From NCBI GenBank assembly GCA_029560585.1, contig JAKQKQ010000024.1, positions 1 through 64,000 of the forward strand: DNA of 64,000 nucleotides. Direction: 5' to 3'. The notes below the pieces were generated by a model, which was not told the DNA's origin, did no database searches, and was given only the letters and a program-made list of their open reading frames with translations. How positions within the stretch are numbered: the stretch's first letter is position 1; the number at the start of each line of letters is the position of its first letter. The translations under genes and the position numbers were made by a program. Shown one piece after another: positions 1-7,343 of this stretch. Origin of the DNA: Verrucomicrobiota bacterium. GTDB lineage: Bacteria; Verrucomicrobiota; Verrucomicrobiia; JADLBR01.

Positions 1-53
1 GCCGCCTGGCACAGGCGGCCTACAAATTTTGTAGGGCATCTCTGCGAGATGCC
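1..53. repeat. Triple-hairpin intergenic repeat, copy A
   Basis: Three adjacent short hairpins make up this 53-bp unit: GCCGCCTG/CAGGCGGC, CTACAA/TTGTAG and GGCATC/GATGCC, the last with loop TCTGCGA. A second copy lies at 20471-20523 in the same orientation. Between copies the third stem changes from GGCATC/GATGCC to GGCGTC/GACGCC, so both arms changed together. The first base of the window is the first base of the first stem, so the element may extend to the left. Bases 54-279, between it and the tRNA, show no gene. Confidence 0.75.
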
Positions 54-279
54 GTGCATTGTCGCGCGCCGCACACCATTGGAAGTCCCCTCTATCATCA
101 GATGGGCATTGATTGTTGGGTGTTCCGTGTTGGGCGTTTGAGTTTTGAGACAGCCTCAGGCCGCGGGGCCTCCCGGTGGAGACTCGCGACGCGGACCAGC
201 ATGGGCCCCGATGACGTTTTTCGACGGGCTGTTAGGGCTTGGCAGGCTGGCCGTTGGTGGTAGAGTAAAAAGCCTAAAC

Positions 280-353
280 GGCGGCCGTAGCTCAGTTGGT
301 AGAGCTCCAGATTGTGGCTCTGGCTGTCGCGGGTTCAAGTCCCGTCGGTCGCC
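280..353 (+). tRNA. tRNA-His (anticodon GTG)
   Basis: A full cloverleaf can be folded. The acceptor stem is 281-287 with 346-352, the anticodon stem is 307-311 with 319-323, and the anticodon GTG lies at 314-316. The T-stem is 329-333 with 341-345 around a TTCAAGT loop. An extra G at 280 can pair with C at 353, which is the G-1:C73 identity pair of tRNA-His. The 3' CCA is not encoded. Confidence 0.96.
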
Positions 354-404
354 CGTTTTGCTCCAATGTCCGCGAGTTTACCGTGGGGGGTCTGGCGGCA
401 CTCT

Positions 405-631
405 AGCCTGCATATTTCACGCTTCCGCCAGAAACATGCAGGCTCAAAGGAAAACCGCGCTCCGAAAGACGCGATTTTGGAGGATCTGGTGCCACCGATC
501 CGCGAAACACACTCTGCAACCGCGAAAAATCCCAGTCTTTGCCAGACCTTTCCCAACAAAAGGCTCTCATGGCGCGGTTTTCCCAGAGCCCGGAATTTCA
601 CAGGCCGCAAGGCTGTGAAATAGCCGGGCTA
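405..631 (+). repeat. 227-bp dispersed repeat with palindromic ends, copy 1
   Basis: The unit begins with a hairpin (407-442, arm CCTGCATATTTCACGC) and ends with a second hairpin (587-630, arms AGCCCGG...CCGGGCT with inner ATTTCACAG/CTGTGAAAT). An inverted second copy of the whole unit lies at 32959-33185, and a lone left-type hairpin lies at 2638-2675. The outer bases CTCTAGCC (401-408) and GGCTAGAG (627-634) form a short terminal inverted repeat. The right end supplies the TAG stop codon of the neighbouring minus-strand gene. A reading frame is open across both copies, but their differences fall evenly on the three codon positions, so it is probably not coding. No transposase is nearby. Confidence 0.85.
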
Positions 632-2512
632 GAGGGACAGCACAAACTCGGCTAGGTCCTTGAGATCGGATTCGGACAGGGGCAGAGGCTTGTCCTGCGG
701 GAAGCCGTGTTTGCCATCTTTGAGCAGTTCGAGCATGGACACGTTGCGCCCGTCGTGGAGGTAGGGTGCGGTGCGCCAGCACTCGATGAGGGTTGGGGTG
801 TCGATATTGGGGTCTTTGTCGGGCGCCTTGATGGTGCCGACATCATGCTCCTTGAGATCGGTGTAGAGTGGGGACGGGTGGCAGGTTGCGCAGCCGACCT
901 CTTTGCTGAAGTACAGTTCCTTCCCGTGCTCGGCGGCAGGGGTGAGTTCGCCCATGATGAGGGCCGGGCTGGGGACCGGCACCAGGGACTTGAGGTATGC
1001 ATCCACGTCGGCAGCGTCTTCGTCGGGGACGACGGCGAAGAGGATGTTGCGGAATCCGGAGCGGACGGCGGCCTCGGCGGTATCGCGCACGCCGCTGAAC
1101 ATGGCGGGCGGTGTCTTGTGCGTGAGTAGCATGCTCTTGTTATTCTTTGGGTTGCCGATGCCGTCGTTGAGCAGATCCCAGTTCAGGCCATCGACGCGCG
1201 CGTCCGGATGGCAGCTCGCGCAGCTCTGCCAGTGCTGGAAGCAGATGGTGGCGTCGGAGAATATGACGTTGCCGCGGCGCACCTTATCCCATTTGGGATC
1301 GGGTCCGAGAGGCAGTTTCGCGACGAGATTGCGGCCATTCGGGGGCAGGTTCAGGGCGCAGAGTTCATCCGAGAAGTACTGCGCGACGTAGGCCTTGCCG
1401 AGGGCGACGGCGACGCCGCGGGAGCCTTTCCCATCGAGCTGGATGCGCTGGCGCAGATCGACGAGGAAGGCCAGGTCGTTGGGCACGTCGGCTTGTGAGG
1501 CGGGCACGTAGCGGCCGCCGGTGTACGGGGGGGCACCGCCGGGTGGAGTCTCGACGGGGATTTGTGCGAGCTTGGCCAGCACGCCGGGGAAGTCGATGAC
1601 GCTCAGTTCGTGGGTGCCATAGTGCGCGACGCAGACCCACTTTCCATCGGGGGAGCATGTGACGCCCCAGGGGTTGGCAGCGCCGAGATCGACGTCATCC
1701 AGGAGGACCGTATTGACCAGTTTGCGATTGGCGGCGTCGATGATCGAAAGGGCGTTGGTGTTCTGCCAGCCGCGCTCCAGCTGCGTCGTGGGGAGATGGA
1801 AGCGGGCCAGGATGTGGGTCACGAGGACATACCTGCCATCGGGGGTGATGCAGATACCCCGGAGTCCGGTCGATCCGTTGGGCAAGGGAATGGCCGACGT
1901 CTGTCCGGAGGCGGCATCGATCGCCGTGATTTGCGCGGCGACGACGTCGCCATCAGCGCGGGCGATCGGGAGGTGGTTGATCACGTAGACCGTTTTCCCG
2001 TCCGGTGTGGCGACGGCCCCAAACGGTTCGCGGACCACTGGGATGCGGACCGTTTCCTTGCCGGAGGGGAGATCGATGACGGAGATGTCGTTGTTAAACC
2101 GGTTGCAGACGAAGAGGCGCTTGCCATCAGGGTGAGGCGCGAGACCGGTGGGGGTGTGGCCGACGGTGAGTTTCTTTGCGAGCTTAAGGGATGCAGGATC
2201 GATGAGGTAGACAACGCCGTCGGGTTCGCCGACCGTGACGTAGAGCGTCTTGCCGTCGGGGCTCAGGGCGAGGCCGGTGGGCTCGCCGGGCAGGTTGGCC
2301 GATGCCCCCGCTTTGCCTGTGCCCGTGTCGATGACCATCACCTTCGAGGCATCGGCGCACGCGGCGTAGAGCCGATTGCCATCCGCCGACGCGATGACCG
2401 CGGATGGACCGAGGTATTTGGGCGCGGCGCAGACCGCGTGGGGCAGGGCCCATGCCAAAGCAAGAAGGATTGGCCAAGGGCGGGTGGCGTGCGTTGAATT
2501 AGGTCGGTTCAT
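629..2512 (-). CDS. Secreted YVTN beta-propeller and di-heme cytochrome c protein
   Basis: The protein has 627 residues with an N-terminal signal peptide (hydrophobic stretch about residues 13-29, ending near CAA). Residues about 30-340 carry repeated blades of the YVTN type (DGKTLYV, DGKRLFV, DGKTVYV), expected to fold as a beta-propeller. The C-terminal half has two heme c motifs, CASCH near residue 430 and CATCH near residue 539, in an arrangement like the di-heme peroxidase/MauG class. It should act in the periplasm or at the cell surface in electron transfer or oxidation; the substrate cannot be read from sequence. The stop codon lies inside the right end of the repeat at 405-631. The upstream gap of 480 bp suggests its own promoter. 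Confidence 0.85.
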   Translation of the reverse strand: MNRPNSTHATRPWPILLALAWALPHAVCAAPKYLGPSAVIASADGNRLYAACADASKVMVIDTGTGKAGASANLPGEPTGLALSPDGKTLYVTVGEPDGVVYLIDPASLKLAKKLTVGHTPTGLAPHPDGKRLFVCNRFNNDISVIDLPSGKETVRIPVVREPFGAVATPDGKTVYVINHLPIARADGDVVAAQITAIDAASGQTSAIPLPNGSTGLRGICITPDGRYVLVTHILARFHLPTTQLERGWQNTNALSIIDAANRKLVNTVLLDDVDLGAANPWGVTCSPDGKWVCVAHYGTHELSVIDFPGVLAKLAQIPVETPPGGAPPYTGGRYVPASQADVPNDLAFLVDLRQRIQLDGKGSRGVAVALGKAYVAQYFSDELCALNLPPNGRNLVAKLPLGPDPKWDKVRRGNVIFSDATICFQHWQSCASCHPDARVDGLNWDLLNDGIGNPKNNKSMLLTHKTPPAMFSGVRDTAEAAVRSGFRNILFAVVPDEDAADVDAYLKSLVPVPSPALIMGELTPAAEHGKELYFSKEVGCATCHPSPLYTDLKEHDVGTIKAPDKDPNIDTPTLIECWRTAPYLHDGRNVSMLELLKDGKHGFPQDKPLPLSESDLKDLAEFVLSL

Positions 2513-2992
2513 GGGAGTTCCTGTTCAGTGCTATCCTATGGGTTTGGCATGGCAGCCTCAAGACGCTTCGGGAAGGACTTCAACAAGGACGAGGCTGGTC
2601 GCGGTCACGCTGTTATTAGCGATCTTTCTTGAGTCTGGCCTGCGGTCTTCACGCGCTCGCGTGGAAAATGCAGGCTTAGAGCGAGCAGGATCCCCCGTCG
2701 GTCATGTGCGCATCGGTCGAGAACGCTCCCGGCCACCGTGCGACATCGAACATGGGTGTCGGTCCCCGAATCGGGCAGGAGCGCAGATCTCATAAGCTCA
2801 TATTACGAGTGATCGGTGCCCCGTAAAGGTCAATCTCGCGAGCGAATAGGAGTGCCGCCGCGCGGGGTGATGGGGTTGTGAGCCCAGCGCGTGCTGCGAC
2901 GGGGCTTCGTGTTGGTACTGGGGAGGATTTCCGGGGCAAGGAATGCTCGCTTGCGACCGGAGTCGAACTGTTGAATTGTGGTGTGAAGCACC
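2513..2992. other. 480-bp divergent intergenic region
   Basis: This stretch separates the divergent cytochrome and subtilase genes and presumably holds both promoters. Apart from the hairpin at 2638-2675, I see no gene and no clear motif. Short open frames here have no recognisable product. Confidence 0.6.
2638..2675. repeat. Solo copy of the left-end palindrome
   Basis: A 38-nt hairpin with outer arms GCCTGC/GCAGGC and inner arms CACGCG/CGCGTG resembles the left-end hairpin of the 227-bp repeat (CCTGCATATTTCACGC...). The rest of the unit is absent, so this is a solo terminal palindrome or an unrelated hairpin with similar ends. Confidence 0.6.
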
Positions 2993-4816
2993 ATGCGCCA
3001 ATGGGTAGAGATGCACAAGGTCGAGGCGAGGAGGTGCCCTTGTGTTCTGCCGGAAGATGGGTGGCCATGGATCCTTGCCATGGTGGGGGGCGTTCTGTTG
3101 GTGTTCTCCTCGATCAGCATGGGGGAACCGGTCACTCGGGCCGGTGTCATGATTCTAACGAATCGTTCGCCGGATGTGGCGCTGTCAGACACCTTCTCGA
3201 TGCCGGGAGTGCTCAAGCCTCGGCGACCGCACCCGAAGGGGCCCCTTTTCCGGCCACCCGGGCAAAGACATCGCATCACGGCGAAGTTCCTCGATTGCGT
3301 CAGGGCGCGTCTTGTGGCCGAGAATGTGCTGAGTCTGATCGGCACGGAAGTTCCCGCGGCGATGGCCGAGGTGGTCGCGCGCTATCGGCTGAGGCTAACT
3401 CCCGTATTTCAGGATGTGGAGCGGACGGAACGCATGTGCCGTCGGGCTGCGGAGCGCAGCGGGCGCCAGCCGCCCGACCTCAATGGCACGATGCACGTCG
3501 AGATACTGTCACGCGGAGACGTTCTCGAAGTCGCGCGGGCCCTGCAGGCGCTCGATTGTGTCGAGAGTATTGACATCGAATCGCTTGACGTTCCGCCGCC
3601 ACCGCCGGGAGACATCGCGCCGCCGACGCCCAATCTTGAATCGCTTCAGGTCTATCGCGGTGCGGATCCGGGCTACGACGTCGACTATGCTCGGACCAAG
3701 GGGGCCGATGGCGGGGGAGTCCGATTCTCCGACTGTGAGTACGGATATGATGCCGCGCACGAGGATCTGGTCGATGCTGGCATCACCAACTGTTCGCGGG
3801 CCGCCATCCATCCGAGCGTCTATACAAACAACTGGGACGAACATGGCACCGCCGCGCTTGGCATTAGCATGGCCCAGGATAATGGATATGGGGTATCGGG
3901 GATCGCCCCGCGGGCAAGCACCGCGTTCTATTCGGAGTGGACGACTGCCGGGTATAGTCGAACCGCGGCCATAGCGGATGCGGTCGCGGATTCCGATGCG
4001 GGGGACGTCATGCTGCTGGAAATGCAAGCGACCGGTGCGGGCGGCGGCTACGGTCCGGCCGAATTGGACAGCACGGTCTGGAATCTCACCAAACTGGCGA
4101 CCGACAGCGGGATCATCGTCGTGGCGGCCGCGGGCAACGGTAATCAGGATCTCGATAGTGCCACGTATGCCAGCTACATGGCCATGGGCGACAGCGGGGC
4201 CATCATCGTCGGGGCGGGCACCAATGCCGTCGCGCACTCGAAGCTGATTTTCAGCACCTATGGCACCCGCGTCAATGTGCAGGCATGGGGAAGGCTAGTG
4301 GCATCGACGGGATACGGGGCGTATGCGCGCTATGGGAGCGACGACCACCAAACCTACACGGACAGTTTCAGTGGGACGAGCAGTGCCAGCGCATGCGTGG
4401 GTGGGGTGGTCTGCGCGCTCCAGTCCTACGTGATCGGCCGACTGGGCACCCGGCTCAGCCCCGCCGAGCTGCGCGATCTCCTGGAATTGACTGGGCATCC
4501 GCAAAGCGGCTCCGGCGGACACATCGGACCTGCCGTCTCCTTGTCTGGTGCCATTGGAGCGTTGCCTGGGAAGCGCCTGGGGGTGAAAAACTGCGTGATG
4601 GGTTCCCCGTTGCCAGGGGATATTTCCATCGGCTTCGTGGGCATTCCATTCCGCTCGTACCGCATCGAGGCGACGTCAGATCTGGAGGTGTGGGCCACGT
4701 TGGAAACCGGTGTCGTGGCATCCGCGGGATTGACATGGTGCACGCTGGAGGGGGCGGCCAATGGCCACGCGCGCCGGTTCTTCAGAGTGGTCGAGGAAGC
4801 GGCGGTCGGGCCGTGA
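2993..4816 (+). CDS. Secreted subtilisin-family serine protease (S8)
   Basis: The subtilase domain covers about residues 225-520 of 607. The catalytic triad can be seen: Asp in RFSDCEYG, His in DEHGTAA and Ser in FSGTSSASA (near residue 462). The oxyanion Asn lies in AAAGNGN. A hydrophobic segment near residues 26-43 (WILAMVGGVLLVFSS) is a signal peptide or anchor behind a long n-region, so the true start may be one of the downstream Met codons. The C-terminal 80 residues (YRIEATSDLEVW ... ARRFFRV) resemble a small beta domain found at the end of many verrucomicrobial secreted proteins. Role: extracellular or periplasmic proteolysis. It converges on the SDR gene 13 bp away. Confidence 0.88.
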   Translation: MRQWVEMHKVEARRCPCVLPEDGWPWILAMVGGVLLVFSSISMGEPVTRAGVMILTNRSPDVALSDTFSMPGVLKPRRPHPKGPLFRPPGQRHRITAKFLDCVRARLVAENVLSLIGTEVPAAMAEVVARYRLRLTPVFQDVERTERMCRRAAERSGRQPPDLNGTMHVEILSRGDVLEVARALQALDCVESIDIESLDVPPPPPGDIAPPTPNLESLQVYRGADPGYDVDYARTKGADGGGVRFSDCEYGYDAAHEDLVDAGITNCSRAAIHPSVYTNNWDEHGTAALGISMAQDNGYGVSGIAPRASTAFYSEWTTAGYSRTAAIADAVADSDAGDVMLLEMQATGAGGGYGPAELDSTVWNLTKLATDSGIIVVAAAGNGNQDLDSATYASYMAMGDSGAIIVGAGTNAVAHSKLIFSTYGTRVNVQAWGRLVASTGYGAYARYGSDDHQTYTDSFSGTSSASACVGGVVCALQSYVIGRLGTRLSPAELRDLLELTGHPQSGSGGHIGPAVSLSGAIGALPGKRLGVKNCVMGSPLPGDISIGFVGIPFRSYRIEATSDLEVWATLETGVVASAGLTWCTLEGAANGHARRFFRVVEEAAVGP

Positions 4817-4829
4817 TCGCGACTTGCGC

Positions 4830-5639
4830 TCAGGCCCCCACGATCTCTTTGGATTTATACGGTTCCCCGCTCACGAGCTGGCTGGTCATTCCCAGATCGG
4901 CCATGAGGTTGGCGCCGGTGATGCAGGAACTGCGGTCGCCCAGCAGGAACGCGCAGGCCTGGGCGATCTCTTCGGGTTCGACCAGGCGCTCGGCCGGGAT
5001 ATTGGAATTCCAGTAGCGGGTACATTCGGCCTCGCTGGGGGCGGCGGCGACGAGGGCATTCCAGATCTCGGTGCGGCAGAGGCCGGGGGAGAGGACATTG
5101 ACGCGCACCCGATGTTTTGCCAATTCGATGGCGGCGGCCTTGCTGAAGCCGACCATACCGTGTTTGGCGGCATCGTAGGGTGAGGCACCCGCGACCGAGG
5201 CGTGGGTGTGGACGCTGGCGATCTGGACGATGGATCCGCCGGTGTTCTGGGCGATCATTTGGCGCGCGCAAAGTTGCGAGAGAAAGAAAGAGCCCTTGAG
5301 GTCAACGTCGATCACGTGCTCCCACTCTTCCTCGGTGACAGTGAGGAAGGGCTTCACGAAATTGACCCCGGCGTTGTTAACGAGGCCGTGGATAGCGCCG
5401 TAGGCCGCCACGGTCTTTTCGACGAGCCGCCGGAGATCCGCCATGCATGATACATCGCAACGAACGGCGATTGCCCGTCCGCCGCTGCCCGTGATCCTGT
5501 CCCTCAATTCGGCAAGCTTCGCCTCGGATCTGGCGGCAAGGGCGACCGCGGCACCCTCGCGGGCACAGGTCTCCGCGATGGCGACGCCGAGACCCTTGCT
5601 TGCTCCGGTGACGATGATGGTCTTGTCGTTTAGCTGCAT
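4830..5639 (-). CDS. SDR-family NAD(P)-dependent oxidoreductase
   Basis: This is a classical short-chain dehydrogenase/reductase of 269 residues. It has the TGASKGLG cofactor loop at the N-terminus, a NNAG motif, an active-site Ser in QIASVHTHAS and the YDAAK catalytic Tyr/Lys pair. The start at 5639 places the Rossmann strand (KTIIVTG) directly after the N-terminus as usual; an upstream ATG at 5690 would add 17 residues unlike the family. The substrate is not predictable. It diverges from the kinase gene at 5766, leaving about 126 bp for two promoters. Confidence 0.85.
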   Translation of the reverse strand: MQLNDKTIIVTGASKGLGVAIAETCAREGAAVALAARSEAKLAELRDRITGSGGRAIAVRCDVSCMADLRRLVEKTVAAYGAIHGLVNNAGVNFVKPFLTVTEEEWEHVIDVDLKGSFFLSQLCARQMIAQNTGGSIVQIASVHTHASVAGASPYDAAKHGMVGFSKAAAIELAKHRVRVNVLSPGLCRTEIWNALVAAAPSEAECTRYWNSNIPAERLVEPEEIAQACAFLLGDRSSCITGANLMADLGMTSQLVSGEPYKSKEIVGA

Positions 5640-5765
5640 GATATTTTTGGGGTTGGTTTTGCAGGAATGTGACACCATGGCGTGTGGCACGTCGGTGGCC
5701 TTGCGTCAACGTTTCTTGGGGTGGGTTGGCCCATGGGTTCCTTGTCCGCGCGGATCGATTGTCCT

Positions 5766-7343
5766 ATGATGAGCCAGATTATGGAAACCGGCAATGAGGA
5801 CCGCCCCCAAGACCAGGCCGATAACGGCAGTTTCCTGTCCGCCTTCATCTCGGCCGACAATCAGGAGATCGTCCCGATCCGGTGGGAGCCGAACCCCGGC
5901 ATCGTGAACAAGGAGCGATTGCTCGGGGAGGGGACGCTTGCCGAGAATTATGATGCGGCGGACGAGGAGCGCCCCGGAGATTATTATCGAGTCATCAGGC
6001 TATCGGAGGAGGAATTTCAGAGGGAGGGGCCCACCGCATTTCAGGAGAGCTTCCAGCGCCGAACTGAAGACTTGGTCGAGGAGGCGCTGACGGTCCTGCG
6101 ATTGAACCCCGACGGTCAGATGGCCGGGATGGCGCAGCTTCTTGAAGTGGGCGTCGTGGCCGACGAACAAGTATTCTTGGATGGGGAAGCGCGGCAGTAC
6201 GTGTTTAAGGACTCCCGGATGTATTTCCGGTATCGTGGCATTCCGGGGGGGCGGGCGCTCTCTGCACCGGATTCCCATGCGTTGACCCTCTTCGAGAAGG
6301 CAGAGATCCTCATCCAGACCGCGAGGGTGCTGGCCGAGATACATGCCCTTTCATCAATCCATGGCGACGTGAAGCCCGAGAACATTCTCTGGGCCAGGGA
6401 TTCGGATGGGGTGCTCCGGGTCATACTCGTCGATTTTGGTTCCATCCATGTTGGCGCGAGGCTGTCCTCGGACTCGTCGGTGTATGCCGCCACCCGGGAT
6501 CGCGTGTTCGTCGGCGGCGGGCGGATCGTGCAACCGCGGATCGACATAGCGTCGTTTGGCAGAACGATGATGGAATTCATGCTGGACCTATCGTCGTTGC
6601 CGCACGAAGAGGAGGCCCCGTACGAGCGGGAGGAGCTCAACAGGAATGTGGATTACTGGTTGAACAAGGCGCCGCTGGAGGAACTCGTGGCGGAGTTGAA
6701 TCGGCGTGGCTATGCGGTCGCGGTGCCATTCATCCGCTACGCGCGGCGCATGAGCGATGCGGACATGAGCAGGCGGCCTCAATCCATGCACGAGGTGGAA
6801 GAGAAGCTGAGACGCCTGACGAAAAGGGCCGGGGCGAAGAAGCTGGGCAAGACGGTGTTTTTGAAGAACTTCCTCTGCGGGGATCCCGATGCACTGATCC
6901 GGAGGGCCGAGGCGCGGGGGCACATTCGGGGCCCGGAGGTTTCGGGAAAGGCGAAGGGGGGCTTCGCCCGATTTCTTCGGCACCACATGAGTGGGGATGA
7001 GATAAGGGTTTATGAGTTTGCCGGATTGGCCCGCGGCGTCGTCGTTGGCATCCTGTGCCCGGACGCGGGTGTGTGCGTCCTCGATCTGAGGATGGGGTTC
7101 AAGGTTTTTCGAACGGGAGAGCTGGATGATATGATGGTCGAAGCGCTCTTCGATCCGGCGAGCCCGGCGAGATTGCGGTACGTGGTCAGGCGACGCTCTG
7201 GCTGGAGGATCTATGAGGCGATCCGGTCCGCCATCGTGAAATCCGCCGACTATTTTTGCCAGGTCGCATTCTGGTGGCGCCGGCTCTGGCGCATGAGGGT
7301 GGCCGGTTCGGCGCGGGTTCCCGTCAAGGCGCGGAAGATCTGA
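5766..7343 (+). CDS. Atypical Hanks-type Ser/Thr protein kinase-like protein
   Basis: This protein of 525 residues has a kinase catalytic loop HGDVKPENIL near residue 199 and a metal-binding DFG (LVDFGSIH) near residue 222. The N-lobe has a possible glycine-rich loop (LLGEGTLAENY), but no clear VAIK-type lysine is visible, so activity is uncertain. About 230 further residues follow the C-lobe; they contain no recognised domain and are basic near the end. No transmembrane segment is evident, so it is probably cytoplasmic. The start at tandem ATG codons (5766, 5769) is chosen because the upstream extension resembles leader DNA. Its 3' end overlaps the convergent GH78-like gene by 20 bp. Confidence 0.72.
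   Translation: MMSQIMETGNEDRPQDQADNGSFLSAFISADNQEIVPIRWEPNPGIVNKERLLGEGTLAENYDAADEERPGDYYRVIRLSEEEFQREGPTAFQESFQRRTEDLVEEALTVLRLNPDGQMAGMAQLLEVGVVADEQVFLDGEARQYVFKDSRMYFRYRGIPGGRALSAPDSHALTLFEKAEILIQTARVLAEIHALSSIHGDVKPENILWARDSDGVLRVILVDFGSIHVGARLSSDSSVYAATRDRVFVGGGRIVQPRIDIASFGRTMMEFMLDLSSLPHEEEAPYEREELNRNVDYWLNKAPLEELVAELNRRGYAVAVPFIRYARRMSDADMSRRPQSMHEVEEKLRRLTKRAGAKKLGKTVFLKNFLCGDPDALIRRAEARGHIRGPEVSGKAKGGFARFLRHHMSGDEIRVYEFAGLARGVVVGILCPDAGVCVLDLRMGFKVFRTGELDDMMVEALFDPASPARLRYVVRRRSGWRIYEAIRSAIVKSADYFCQVAFWWRRLWRMRVAGSARVPVKARKI

Noticed and set aside
312..623. A 103-residue plus-strand frame overlapping tRNA-His
   Set aside because: It overlaps the tRNA and the same repeat, and has no ribosome-binding site or recognisable product.
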